Positions 34,301 through 46,597 of a stretch of DNA of 64,000 bases are shown one piece after another. The stretch lies in assembly GCF_050947335.1 (NCBI RefSeq), contig NC_134989.1, positions 1,667,501 to 1,731,500 on the forward strand, given 5' to 3'. A model generated the notes under the pieces. It saw nothing but the letters and a program-made list of their open reading frames with translations. It searched no databases and was not told the DNA's origin. Both the position numbers and the translations under genes were made by a program. This DNA comes from Megachile rotundata. Its lineage: Eukaryota > Arthropoda > Insecta > Hymenoptera > Megachilidae. Position 1 is the first letter of the stretch, and the number at the start of each line of letters is the position of its first letter.

Positions 34301-34749
34301 ATAATAATAAATAAATTTTATTTTTATTCATAAAAATTGTTTCCATGTTAAAATTATGTTTACGTTAATAAAAATTATGCTTATAAACTGAACGTCCACA
34401 TTAAGAGTATAGTATATTCACTAACTTTTTGAAATATAACGCTTATTTTTGTTTTATTTTTAATTTTTTCGGCAAGAAAATAATCCGGTGTGATTAAATG
34501 CAATAATAATACTTGTTTTAAATGCTGGAACGACACAGCGGCCGCTATACTTTTGTTTCAAGTCTTCAAATAGCGCTACAATTGGCCGTGAACAGCTAAT
34601 TCGTCGTTCTGGCCCAATGTGCGCCAGGGCGACATGCATCACAGGTGGGTTTTCAAAAAATAAGTTTATTTTATTTTTTGTCAACATTATAAACAAAAAT
34701 TGAGTATTATAAGCATAAACATTCAATATTTTAAATTGATAACAATTAT

Positions 34750-34960
34750 TTATTTATAAGCATGCAACTTTTTAAAACATTCTAAACATAATGCGGGCTG
34801 GCCCTTACAACTTTTACAATATGTTTTTACTTTTTTACTTTTTTTCGCGGCGTATAATCTATCTTGTATTTTCGATAATTGTTTGTAACATTCTTGACAT
34901 CGTTTTCTTGTTTTTCTGGCAGCTCGTTTGAATGATTGTAGAAAATGTGTGTGTTTTCTT
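34750..34960 (-). pseudogene. piggyBac transposase C-terminal Cys-rich domain
   Basis: A short minus-strand frame ends at the stop 34752-34750 and reads RKRCQECYKQLSK, KKVKTYCKSCKGQPALCLE and CFKKLHAYK. The spacing of the cysteines (C..C ... C..C ... C..C ... H) is that of the zinc-binding domain at the C-terminus of piggyBac-type transposases, which binds DNA near the element ends. An in-frame stop lies just upstream (about 34975) and the DDE catalytic domain is not found, so this is a fragment. Its terminal repeat should lie to the left but is not seen before the Transib-1 end at 34621. Confidence 0.75.
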
Positions 34961-34979
34961 GACGTTTTTTCTTTTCTAT

Positions 34980-37558
34980 TTCACATTCTTTGATTTCTCT
35001 GTGAAAAATTCAAAAAGGAAAAGTGCTAACCGCCCCTGTAGAAGAAAAGATTATTTTATCTACCTTTACACGTGATGCAAGAAATGTGCGTTCTGAAAAT
35101 CAATATCAAAACTGTTTTGATTTCGTATTTAGCGCGTTCGAAGCTTCGAAGGAGCAACAATGTCGCGCCGCCCCACGAAGCGAAACGTAAATATTCGCCC
35201 CGGCGAGGATGTGTTAAAAAGATAAAAAGACTCTCAAAAACAGCTCTGGTACATGCATGCCATAAACGCGGTAGCCACGTGCAGGCCAAATGTTAGTCCT
35301 GTGTACAAATTTCTAGCTGCCTTCGTGAAAATCAAACCCCATCGTAAATCTACTGTTTTCTAAAAATTTGTAAGAAAAAGACTTTGAATTTATGCAGCGA
35401 AACAATACCTGCCTCGGACTCCTTTATAGAGACACCTATGAACCTTCAAGTTATTTTTTTAAATAAATTAGTATAAAAAATGTGTTAGGAATCGCTCTTG
35501 CCGACCTCAAAAATCGTACTACCTTCGTGGCGCTTCTGCGATCGCTGGTCCCCCTCCCTAATCCCGCGTTCGAAACCAACCGGCGAGACTCGAAATCGTT
35601 ATGCAGCAGGTCAGAGCGAATTTAATTACTGCGAGAGGTAGTCGATCAAAATAACTTGTAATAAATTATAAATATTTATTGACCACTGGTGTGCGGAATT
35701 ACAATTGAATCTCCTCATACAATTGAAGAGAAGAAGAAATACTGGACGCAAACAGAAATTCTAATCGAGATAATTTTTATATCTCCGCGGCTATTATATA
35801 AGAAACTACCAATAAAGAACAAAATGTAGTATAGTATGATTTCCAGAATATGGTATACAGAAATCAGTTGTGCATTGAATGGAAGGTATAAAATATACGC
35901 ATCATAACTCGAGCCATAGTAATACTTTTTGCATGGGAGAAATTAAAAATTCCGATTTATTCGTAATTTTTCTTTGGATCCACAGTTTACGTGTGCGAAA
36001 TTTGATGAAAATAGTTCAACGTTTTATTTAAAAAATTTGCAAAGTAATGTTAATTTTTCAACATATTTTTTAATCAAATAAATTGTGCAAAAATCCACTT
36101 ATTGCATATTATTAGCCTTCGAAAACAGAAAAATTTTCATTTTGATTTTTTTGTCTAGGCCTAATAGTTCCTAAGATATTTGGGAAAATAGATTTTTCAA
36201 CCCCAACTTTAAGGGTTATTTTCACCACTTCAAAGTGGATAGTCGCCGATGAAAAAAATACGTGTCAAATATTTTTTCGAGTTCTATAATATATAAAAGT
36301 TTCATTGAAATAGGCGTGTATCAATTGGGTAATGTCCCTTGTTAGTCGATCAAATAAAACTGTACAAGTTTTCTTAAATAAAATGTATTGTCAATTCTAC
36401 CAGAATCCAAGAGTACAAAGAATTTTTTATAAAATAAAAATTTAAAAGTGTCAGCGAATTGAGTATAACATTAGATGTTGCACAAAACAGCTTAAGCACC
36501 TTTAAAATGGAATGTCTAATATTGTAATTTTGTAAAAATATGAACTATTTTTTCCTGTCGAAGAAAATATTAATTAAGTCATTTTTCAAGTGCAAAGATA
36601 TGGGGAAAAAAATTTAGTGGTTTATAGTAGTACATTGAAAATATAATACTACTTGCCAAGATGGTTTAAAAAATTGATTGGAATTTCTAAAATTGTCGTG
36701 GAATTGTTTTCTTCCATTACAGAGTACACAGGAAAATGTAATAAAAGTTCTGTTCGAACAACGGTTAAAATGTTTTAGAACGAGCGTTCTGTCTCGCTCG
36801 CGCGAATGCTGAGCATCTTGGCGAGGCTGACGCGAGGGGGGCGAAGGTAGCCTCCAACGATATATGTCTTGGTTCCGCGACGATTAACTGACACTCGTCG
36901 TTCCGAATTGTAATTATCAACTTCGGCAAACTAAACGATATTTCGCTTTTTCGCTTTTGAGTTATCCTCGCGATTACTTAGACGAACAGTAACACGTACT
37001 GCTTCGGAGACTTCTATTTTTGTTTTTAATAAGTTACTTAGTTAAATTAAAAGACATTTTTGATTTGTGTGTGTATTGTACGATTTAAATTTAATACTTT
37101 TGACAAATGTACAGTTCTTTTTGCGCTTAAATATATAAGTTTATTGTTCCGTCGGAAGTCCGGCAAAACCTATCGTTTTTATTTCCTCGGGAACAATATC
37201 TAACTCCACGAGATTCTCGTCAAGAGCGATATTGCCCCAACAAGTTCACTCATTATTATGTAATCAAAGACAGTTTTTTAAAAAATCTATTACGCTTAAT
37301 AATAGTAACAAAATAACCATGTCTCTTATCCCCTTGAATCACATAAATCCATTAATATGTTTGGAGCAACTTACTGCTTCATGCGAATTTTATCTAGTCA
37401 TTATATTATCAAATTAGAGAACAGTATGTTATATAAGTTACATACATAGTTATCAAGGCTGCGAACATTTCGAAGATAAGGTTATTTCACTTATTCATTT
37501 ATTCAAGAAACATATGTTTTTAATGTAATATCTATTATTACGAACCTGAAAGTTTTTT
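34980..37558. other. Long AT-rich interval without genes
   Basis: No convincing coding signal. It includes a small GC-richer patch at 36780-36870 followed by LTR-like texture (36870-37220), and a dispersed repeat at about 36160-36360. Confidence 0.5.
36160..36360 (+). repeat. Dispersed AT-rich repeat, copy 1
   Basis: The block AAATACGTGTCAAATATTTT, followed by GAG.TCTATA...AAGTTTCAT and ending CCCTTGTTAG, recurs in the opposite orientation at about 48890-49110. Family unknown; the AGGTTGTCCAATAAGTTTCG next to the second copy hints at a mariner-type end. Confidence 0.65.
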
Positions 37559-37562
37559 AGGT

Positions 37563-38922
37563 TGTGACGGCGCGGTGGGGAAGCTGAAAAAAGGTTTCCT
37601 GAGGTGAAGGGCGACCAGGGAAAGCGGCCCTTCACAGACCGACGCTCACACCCATGGACGACTTCTATAACAGGGCGCCAGTGCAAATGCACGCGCCCGG
37701 AGGAATCGCTCTTCCGGTTGTTCGATCAGGATCGGAAATCAGAGGAGGTCAGGAAATAAATAGATGACCCGCGAGTACGTATCCAACGAAAAACTTTAAT
37801 GAGTGCCGAAACAGGCCACGCAAACGGAACGGAAATGAGCCCCACGCAGTACAGAGTTCGGCCAGGAAAAAGGTCGCACTCGCCAATTGCGAAGGAGGAT
37901 TTCGCGGCGCGGGTACTTATGGTACGCGCGAGCAATACAATAAAGAGAAACGTAACACAGACGGGAGCACGCCCTTTTGGGGGTCAGGGACAAAAAGGAG
38001 GATGCTGGTCCTAGATGCGAAATATAACGAAACGAACGGTAAAGGTAAAAGATTACAGCTATCCGCGGCCTCTAGGGTCTTTGACGCCGGGGCTGGTGGT
38101 CCTGTCGCGAAGAGCTATCCACACGAATACACGCTCACCCATGCAAAAACCAAACAGGAGGCAAAGATCCTACCTGAATCAGTCGCTGTTATTCGTTAAA
38201 CCTCCCTGCCGGGGGCGACGGTATGACGCACACTCAGACACAACACAAAAAAAAAAAAACGATACGCGATAAATAATCCCAAAGAAAAGAAACACACAAA
38301 AATAAGAAATAAAAGAAGAATACCAAAAACAACACTTGATATTATGCAAAACGAAAAAAAAATTTAAGGGGAACTTAACGATGTATTTATCGTGCTCACG
38401 CTGCGGCTCGCTTATGTCTTCCGAGTCTTCTTCTTCTTCCCCGGTGCGCGGTGTTCCCCCACCCACAAAATTTCAGCGTCGGGGGTGAGCCATTACGTGA
38501 TTGTTGATGGCCAGGCCCTGGGGCCCCCTTGGGGTGGCGGCTAGGGGTGGCTTGTCCCCAGGCCTGGCATTCCTCGGCGATGGGCTGCCGGTCACCCCCG
38601 CGGAGGGTGACGGGTGGCTCGGCGACCGGACAGCCGGCGGCTCCATCTCTCGGTGTGCCCATCCCGCGCCTTCATCACTCAGGTGTAGGTCCTCCGCGAC
38701 CGGGGACGGCGGATTCCTCTTCGACCGATGTCGTCGACCAAAAGGGTGGAGAGGGAGAAGAGCATGCAACGGAAATAAAACAAAAGTATTTAGGAAAAAA
38801 AATGAAAACAAAAGAAACACACTCTCACACACACGCCCCAGCGACGAGGGGTCCGCCAGCGGCCTTGGTGGTCTTTCGTAACAAGGCAAGAAAAAATGAG
38901 GGAAAAAATATGCCTCATTACA
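37563..38922 (-). mobile_element. Solo LTR, family A, copy 1
   Basis: Plus-strand ends are TGTGACGGCG.. and ..GCCTCATTACA, flanked by the 4-bp duplication AGGT (37559-37562 and 38923-38926). It is GC-rich with several oligo-A runs and shares long blocks with 41299-42735: GCTCACACCCA.GG, ACCCGCGAGT..GTATCCAAC, GGAGCACGCCCTTT, GGCCAGG.CCTGGGGCCC. Strand is given for the version starting TGTAAYGAGG. No internal retroelement genes adjoin it. Confidence 0.85.
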
Positions 38923-38926
38923 AGGT

Positions 38927-39925
38927 TTATAATAAACGAAATGTACGACTATCAAGTTCATGTCAGCTTTTAATTTCAAACTATTGTGCGATTTACTTCC
39001 GGTAGCATAAAAGATTTATTTACCGTGTTTTTTCCATTTTTCTTTTGCAATTGTTGGAGACTGCATCAATGATCAAAGACTTCACTATTTTATAATATAA
39101 GATATTTCACATTCAAGCAAATGAAGAGCTCCAACGTAGAATAGAAACGGTGTCTCGTTGTAAACTGCGTCCTTAGTTTTGCTAATGATTTTGTTAATGA
39201 TCATGTCAATGAAGCAGTAGAACGAAGAGAGTAAAGGAATATCATAGAAGTTACAACAAACCGCGAAATAAATCAAAATTGAATTATGTGAAGCAAGATC
39301 CTATCAACTCCTAATAGACCTATTATTACAGAACATCCGTTAATACGATTTCAACGTTTCTGCCTGAATGGTTCCCGCGATCATAAATTTTTAACTAGAA
39401 TAAATTTAGCTCTGTTCGTTAAAAAAATACATTTTCCTTGCAACACAAATGACTATTCCATATTTCAACGTTGAAAATCATTACAGACAGAATTTTTCCT
39501 CTTGCGTGTAGTTAATATTTTAAAAGAGTTATAGCTGGTATAAACTACTATAGAAAACAGTAATACAATGGTAGAAAACAATAAGGGTTCAACTGTCAGT
39601 CATAAGGAATATATGACGTACTATTACTGATAATAGCGTACTCATCTATGCAAAGGGTTGATTTGGAAGACATTAGAAACATCGGTGGTTGGTTATGGTC
39701 AGTACAAAAAGGTAATTTCATGAGGACAGATCTTCATGTTTGTGCAATTTTAGCTTGCGCCTTCAGAGAACAAGTAATAGCAACAACTTCAAGTACTTTC
39801 GCTTTATATTAAAGAAACAAAATTTCTTCGAATCGCAAAAAACAAATTTATGAAGTTCTTAGTTGTTGCGGTGAAACTTAATTTGAACAAGTTCTATCAC
39901 TTAATTTGCATCAATTACTGCACGA
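38927..39925. other. AT-rich interval upstream of the odorant receptor pseudogene
   Basis: No intact gene and no repeat identified. The receptor's promoter would be expected in the right half, but I see no specific element I can support. Confidence 0.4.
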
Positions 39926-40939
39926 ATGGGCGTTTTACAATGGACACAGCCCATGATCACCATTGGTGGTATTAGTTTGCAATTACACACTTACCCCCTT
40001 TAAAAAGGTTTTTGTATAACATTTACGCATTTATCGGATGGAGTTCAACACTTAGCCTGTTTACCTTGCAACTACTAGACATTCTCATCAATGTCGAAAA
40101 TCAGGACGAATTTTCCGAGAATTGTGCTCTTACATTAATAATATTAAATATCATCTTAAAATCAAACATTTTTTCAACGCACCGTGGTAGTATTCTAAAA
40201 CTAATCGCAAAACTGGATGAAAACTTATTTTTACCTACAGACAAATAGGAGTTGGAAATTCGATCGAGATGCGACAAGATAGTTGAGTAAGTTGTTTTTA
40301 ATTGAATTATTATAAATTTCAGTTGAGTAATCTCTTAATGAAAGGATCATTTGTTTTTATTTATTCTACACTATTTCTAAAGAAACAAAATCAATTTGGC
40401 TATCATGATTTAAGAAAAGATGAACAAGCTTTTAATTTTTCAGTTTGACTTCAAAAGTGTACACCGTTATAATTGAGTTCTTCGTGATTGCTACGTTTGC
40501 CATATCGATTACCATCGATTATAAGGACAGGAATCTAGTTAGTCGAGTTTGGCTGCCCTATGATTACACAATTTTATCCCACTATGTGCTAAGCACGTTT
40601 TACCAATTTATAGTAGCTATGTATGGTGTTTCCATATCTGTTGTCTGCGATTCCTTGTACTCTGGGCTTGTACTCCAAATTTGCTGCCAATTCGAAATTC
40701 TCACGCATCGTATTAAAACTGCTCCTGGAGACGACCTCTTTATGATGAATCGGTGTACTTCGCATCATCATCATATATACGAGTTTGTTTCTCGAAGTGC
40801 TATAAAGAAGTATAATCGCCGGGCTAGGTCCGGCGGTTTTTATTGAATTCTTTGCCGGCTCAGCCGGTATGCCGGGTTCGGTCCAAGGTACACGAAACAG
40901 AATCTTACTCACTAAACGCGACTTATAAACTAAACGGAG

Positions 40940-41035
40940 GACGGACGCGGAACGCGGAAACGCGAGACACGGATCACGGAGCGCGGAACGTGGAACACGG
41001 AACGCAGGACGCGGAAACGCGGAAACGCAAACGCG
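40940..41035. repeat. Degenerate CGGAACGCGGAA-type simple repeat
   Basis: Alternating GGACGCGGAAACGC and GGAACGCGGAACAC units. It lies in GC-rich DNA of unknown family between exon 2 of the receptor pseudogene and Transib-3. Confidence 0.8.
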
Positions 41036-41298
41036 GCTTACTATCTATCGCAGCTTACTTACTAAATCGCTTACTACAATGTCGCTAACTGGGAAGAAGG
41101 AAAATCGGGAAGAGGATTTGACCTTTTGCCGCTGGTTTGGGTTCGACGCTGCATATAGCCCTGCGTCGTCCCTCTGGCAGGAGACCGTTGGCCCGAGAGC
41201 ACGTTTACTAGTGACCCTCGGCGGTCGGGATACCTTCGTCTCGCGGCGTAGCCAGGCGTCGCACAGTGGCGAGAAACGGCGAAAATGTGGACAAAAGT

Positions 41299-42735
41299 TG
41301 TGACGGATCGGTGGGGGAAAAGCCCGAAGGGGGTTCCCAAGAGTGGGGGCGCTTAGGGAAAACGGTCCTCCACGCACCGATGCTCACACCCACGGCCGAT
41401 TTATTTAACGGGGCGCCAGTGCCAATGCACTCGTCCGCGGAAATCGCCCTTCCGGCTGCTCGGTCGGGAGCGGGAATCAGAGGGGGTCAGAAAAAAAATT
41501 AGTAAAAGACCCGCGAGTTTGTATCCAACAAAGAAAACTTTTATTCGGGCCTCCAAGTGGGCCACGTAGACGGAACCAAAAAAACTATAGTGGGGCCCAC
41601 GCGTTACAAGCAACGGTCGAGGAAAAGGGATCGACTCGCCAGTTGCGAGGGAGGCTTTCGCGGCGCGGGGGCACACGGTACGCGCGAGTACAGAGATAGA
41701 AAAAATACAAAAATGCCGAGGTATACGTCCGCAGGGAGCACGCCCTTTCAGGGGTCGTGGACAACAAGGGGACGTTGGTCCTATATACCAAATACAGCGA
41801 AAAAAAAAAAAGAAAAGCGATTAGAGGGAACGGTATCGACGTAGACCGTTCGCGGCCTCTAGGGTCCTCGTCACTGGGGCCAGGGGTCCTATCGCCCTCG
41901 CCCACGCGCAAATGAATAATACAAAAAAAAAGAAGGGTAAGGAGAAGACTCCTACCTTTTTGCGCAGGGGGTGTCCAAACTCCACGCTGGGGCGGCAGCG
42001 AAAAATAATCCACACAGGCACACAATATAAAAAGAAAACTCAAATACGGAAACAGAACGCACTACTAAGAAACCCGATCACGCAAGATACACTGAACAGG
42101 AAAAAAAAAGACTTTGAATTTTAACGGGGGGCTTTGGGGAAACGGCTTTATCGCGCGGCGGCTCGCTTGCTTCTCTCGATCCGTGATCTTCTTCCCCGGT
42201 TCGCGGCATTCCCCCACTCCGAGGATTTCGGCGTCGAGGATGGGCTATTCCACGATGATATCTGGTGGCCAGGTCCTGGGGCCCTCTCGAGGTGGCGGTT
42301 GGAATGGCTCGTCCCCAGGCCTGGCGTTTCCCGGTGGCGGGCTGCCGGTCGCGCCCGCCGAAGGTGACGGGGTGGCACCGCGACCGGACAGCCGGAGTCT
42401 TCTTTGGTGGACCCATCCCGCGCCTCCGTCACTCAGGGAGGAGTTCCTCCGCGACCGGGGACGACGACGGCTCCTTCCTGGTGCTGGAGGGTAGAAGGGG
42501 GGAGGGCAAAACCGGGGCTCGCAAAACAAATATATATATAAAAAAAATAAAAAGGGAAAGGCACGCGATTAACAATCAACGGAAAACACACACGCACGCT
42601 CACTCATACTTGCCCCAGCGGCGAGGGGGTCCACTTGGGCGGAGGAGTGGGGCCGGTAATTCGGGAGGATCCTCGTAACGAGGCATAACCAAAAAAAAGA
42701 AGGTAATCAACTAAATGAAAATATGCCTCGTTACA
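41299..42735 (-). mobile_element. Solo LTR, family A, copy 2
   Basis: Plus-strand ends are TGTGACGGAT.. and ..GCCTCGTTACA, with the 4-bp duplication AAGT at 41295-41298 and 42736-42739. Near the right end a hairpin pairs GTAACGAGGCATA with TATGCCTCGTTAC. The same ends appear in copies at 37563 and 63620. It is inserted in Transib-3, so it is younger than that element. Confidence 0.88.
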
Positions 42736-42897
42736 AAGTTAAAAAATGAAAATCGCAATTCTTGAAATCCGTTTAATGGAACTAGTTTATAAAGAATCTG
42801 TGCATACTGTTTTCACAGTTTTAATGACTTTATTATTACCATTTCGAAGATATGAGCCTCCAGAGTTGAACATTTTTTAAAGTCAATTTTTCCGGGT

Positions 42898-44345
42898 AAA
42901 GTTTAACATAATGCTGTCAATTATTTTTTAACCCTTTCGTTACGGCATTCCGCTCCGTTGGAATAACGCCACCAAACGGGGCACCGCGCCGTCGGAGTAG
43001 TGCTATTGAACGGAGAGCTTCTCCGCAAACTGTGCATACTGTGAGTCGGGAAATTGGTGTTCGGACTTACATCTTTCAACGTTACCGTGTCTTTTTCCAG
43101 ATTATACTCTTCTTTACGTGTTACATAGTGACATGTTTATAGGTCTGGCAATTATTATTGTCCAGGGTTATCTTAATCAGCAAATCTAATTGGTTGACCC
43201 TCTAACAATAGTTTGCAATCTCACCTGTTACCTTATATATCATATTAAAGCTTGCGATTGGTTACTTGAAGACGTTAAAAAGCTTAAAAGACGTCATTTT
43301 GCTAAATAAGGACTGGTTCGTGCTTTGAAGCTTCGCGAACACTGTTTGTTTGAAGAAGAGTGGAGCATGATTGTTGTCCCGATTGCTTCGAAACCAGTGC
43401 ATGTCTTATTTTTGGAGTAAAACAAATGAAAACGAACTAAAGAGTGACAAGTGCTATTGATGTGCTACGTGCATACGAACAAAAGAAATAAAAGTATCGC
43501 GGGGCCGTTGGGTGAGCGGTATCACGCTGGCGCCGGCTGCAGCCGGCGCTCGTACACACAGGTCATCGAATGGATGCCGGCTATATCCGGCGCTCGTACA
43601 CAGAAGTCATCGAGTGGATGCCGGCTATATCCGGCGCTCGTAACGAAAGGGTTAAATATTATGTTCATCCACTATTATCGGCTGTTTATATGATACTTTA
43701 ACATTATAATTATGTAAGTTGCACAACAAAATGTTTATTTTTAACAGTGATATAGAAAGACATATAAACCATAGTCATATTTAATGTTAATGTAAGGTAA
43801 AAGTTGTGATCTTCACCTCGGTTCACCTACCAAATAGGCTTAAATGAAAGCTGGAAGCTTTCCGAACAAGGATCTATAACAATATCTTGCGGTAATTTGC
43901 GGTCTTGTGAGTAATTCCCATTTTTGTTCATACGCGCACCCTATTAACGCGCGCGACAACAGCAGTCCCGAATGTTTCACAGTTAACAAAGTTTAACATA
44001 ATACTGCTTAATTATTATTTAACTATTATATTCATCCACTTTTATTGGCATTTTTTATGGTACTTTAGTATAATAATTATGTAGGTTGCACATCAAAAGG
44101 TTTATCTTTAACACTGATATAAACTGTAAGAGGAGATATAAACCATAAACGTACTTAATGTTTATGTAAGGGAAAAGTTGTGAACTCCACCTCGGTTCAC
44201 CCACCAAATGGGCTTAAATGAAAGCTGGAAGCTTCCCGAACAAGCATCTGTAACGATATCTTGCGGTAATTTGCGGTTTTCTGAGTTATTCACATTTATG
44301 TTCACGCGCGCACCCTATTATCATACGTGACAACAGCGGTTTCGG
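42898..44345 (+). repeat. 366-bp tandem duplication inside Transib-3
   Basis: Unit 1 starts AAAGTTTAACATAATGCTG at 42898 and unit 2 starts AAAGTTTAACATAATACTG at 43988, ending near 44345. Shared blocks include AATTATGTA.GTTGCAC, CACCTCGGTTCACC and ATATCTTGCGGTAATTTGCGG. Unit 1 is longer because a 720-bp piggyBac MITE sits in it; unit 2 keeps the empty site. Confidence 0.85.
42932..43651. mobile_element. piggyBac-type MITE
   Basis: Inverted ends CCCTTTCGTTACG (42932) and CGTAACGAAAGGG (to 43651) are flanked by TTAA on both sides (42928-42931 and 43652-43655), the signature of piggyBac. Near the right end a unit of about 47 bp containing GCCGGCTATATCCGGCGCTC is repeated two to three times, resembling subterminal repeats. 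It has no transposase, so it depends on an autonomous relative. Confidence 0.88.
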
Positions 44346-45351
44346 ACGTTTTTCAAATATGTCGTCGCTGACCTTTGCAAAATGTCTTGTTTTGTAGATG
44401 AGATTTCAATATCCATACCCATATATATATATTACATATTAGATATTTAAACATTGTTAGAAAATTAAAAAAATAAAAATTTATTTGCAATTTCTGATAA
44501 TAAAAAATGAATTTGCTAATGAAAAAAATATTATTATGATAGTTAAAACATTCAAGTTTAAAATGCGAAAAGATTTAATTAATTTCGATAAATAGTTTCC
44601 TAGATAAAAATCCATATGTACCAGTTAACTAACCGTATTAGTTAACTAACAAATCAAAATTCGATTTTTAACACAAAAAACTAATTTGTAACACTAATAT
44701 AATCATTTTATCGAAAAACATTTAAATAATTTATCTCAGAAGATATTAGTTTTGTTCACGTTTTCGCCGTTTTTCGCCACTGTGCGTCGTAAGGTGAGGA
44801 CACGGAGTCTGGTTTACAGCCTGAGGACGATCGAATACGCCTTGCCTCAGGTCGCCTTCCGTTGGAGGAAAGATAGGAAATACAATCCAAAAAGAGTGGA
44901 AAGAGCCAGCACAGTGACGGTCGATTAGCGGTCGGTCTCTGTTACAATCGGTTCGTCTGGTGCTCTCTGCTGAATCCGTCCGCGGCTCGGTCTTATACAG
45001 TCGGTCACGAAAATATTCGGACACCACTATAGTTTTGACTATTATAGTCCGTACTTCAGAAGTGTATACAATAGGAACAAAAAAAAGGTTTACATATGTT
45101 ACTATGCAGTGTGTAGTTAACAAAAATATAAGAGATATTTATTTACGATTAGTGTTTACAAAAATAATTAAACAAAAATGGTAAGTATGCTTATTTTCAT
45201 ATCACGAAAATATTCGGACACTTGCCGTACTTCTGATGTTTCCAGGTTCCAAGAACTGACTGAAATAATGTTTGTAAACATATCATTCATACTATGTACA
45301 GAGTACGTTATAGATCGAATATTTGTCAGTCTTGTTCAAAATTTATGCGAA

Positions 45352-46386
45352 ATGGGACGCAAAAGTGCGAATACGTCGTTTAATATGCGACAATTAGTAA
45401 TTTTTCATCGGCAAAAGGGGAAATCAATTCGGAAAATTGCGGATATATTAAACATTAGTAAGAGCACGGTATGGGATATTGTGCGACGTTATGAAAATGA
45501 AAATAGAATTGAATCTATCCCTCAAAGTGGACGCAAACCGATCCTCAATACTCGGGACAAACGCTCGATAATTAGAAGAATCAAATGTGATCCTCGGATA
45601 AGTGCTCCAAAGTTAGCAGCTGAATTAAATAATGACCGTGGAATATCAGTGCATCCGGAAAACATAAGAAGAGTGTTACGATCAGAGGGCTATAACGGAA
45701 GAATAGCACGGAAAAAGCCGTATATTAACGCGAACAACCGAAAGAAGAGACTGAATTTTGCAAAAAACTATATTTCGAAAGAAAGTGAGTGGTGGGAAGA
45801 TGTAATTTTCGCGGACGAGTCCAAGTTTAATATTTTTGGAAGCGATGGAAGGATTAGAGTATGGCGGAAATCGAAAGAAGAACTAAATCCGAGACATTTG
45901 CAGCCGACTATGAAATACGGTGGTGGTTCTGTGATGATGTGGGGCTGAATTTCGGCCCATGGAGTAGGAGAATTAGTTTTTATCAACGACATGCTCGATA
46001 AAAATAGATATCTGCACATTTTGTAAAACAATTTAAAAAAAAGTACTCATAATATGGGACTACAAAGTGGGATAAAATTTTATCAGGATAACATAAATCA
46101 TCCAAAACATAAATCGCGTATTGTGCAAGAATTCTTATTATACACTTGCAAGAATGTCCTCCACCCACCACCGCAATCGCCAGATGTAAATCCCATTGAA
46201 AATTTATGGGATGAATTAGATAGTCGAATTCGAACAACTCCCATAAACACAAAAGATGAACTAAAAAGACGGTTGCAAGAAGAATGGCTACGTATTGGGC
46301 AAGATTATTTAAAAAAAATAATTTGTAATATGCCAACGCGATTACGGCATGTCATAAAACGCATGGGATATCCAACAAAATATTAA
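45352..46386 (+). pseudogene. Tc1-like transposase, two stops
   Basis: The protein would cut and rejoin the element at TA sites. The start MGRKSANTSFN at 45352 matches the usual start; the longer upstream frame runs through the terminal repeat. An N-terminal paired helix-turn-helix domain (RQLVIFHRQKGKSIRKIA, STVWDIVRRY, IPQSGRKP) precedes the DDE core: first Asp in FADESKFN, second in YQDNINHPKH, Glu in NPIENLWDE. Thirty-six residues separate the second Asp and the Glu, so it is of DD36E rather than DD34E spacing. In-frame stops lie at 45946-45948 (in place of the usual Cys after MMWG) and near 46023. Otherwise the sequence is well preserved, so loss was recent. Confidence 0.93.
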
Positions 46387-46597
46387 TTTTTAAAAACAAG
46401 ATTTATAAATAGTATTATAAACATAGTTTTCATGGTGTCCGAATATTTTCGTGACATGAAAATAAGCACACTTACCATTTTTGTTTAATTATTTTTGTAA
46501 ACACTGATCGTAAATAAATATCTCTTATATTTTTGTTAACTACACACTGTATAGTAACATATGTAAACCCATTTTTTGTTCCTATTGTATACACTTC

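Larger units (their letters stand above)
28936..34621 (+). mobile_element. Transib-superfamily element (Transib-1), nested insertions inside
   Basis: The ends are inverted repeats matching at 31 of 33 positions: CACAGTGGGCCAGAACGGCG.. at 28936 and, on the minus strand from 34621, CACATTGGGCCAGAACGACG.., both continuing AATTAGCTGTTCA. The flanks CGCCG (28931-28935) and CGCCA (34622-34626) are near-identical 5-bp GC-rich duplications of CGNCG type. A CACWRTG start and a CGNCG target are hallmarks of Transib, the RAG1-related superfamily. A C-terminal transposase remnant lies at 33995-34300. The rest is displaced or lost: a foldback element (29369-31297), undefined DNA (31298-32369) and a solo LTR (32374-33990). 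Confidence 0.78.
41262..44784. mobile_element. Transib-superfamily element (Transib-3)
   Basis: The left end CACAGTGGCGAGAAACGG.. starts at 41262; the right end, read on the minus strand from 44784, is CACAGTGGCGAAAAACGG... The inverted repeats agree at about 32 of 35 positions and end in ACAAAA. Both sides carry the same 5-bp duplication CGTCG (41257-41261 and 44785-44789). This is textbook Transib structure. A solo LTR entered 37 bp from the left end (41299-42735). The interior (42740-44760) has a 366-bp tandem duplication and a piggyBac MITE but no transposase remnant that I can see. Confidence 0.85.

Noticed and set aside
43530..43640. Short spaced GCCGGC..CCGGCGCTC repeats as a CRISPR-like array
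   Set aside because: Only two or three units, in a eukaryotic genome, inside a piggyBac MITE with TTAA ends; they are subterminal repeats.
44915..44930. Another CACAGTG heptamer near the Tc1 element
   Set aside because: The preceding five bases (CCAGC) are not CGNCG-like, and no inverted partner was found.
45178..45351. Longer N-terminus for the Tc1 transposase frame
   Set aside because: The extra 58 codons lie in the terminal inverted repeat; MGRKSAN at 45352 matches the usual transposase start.
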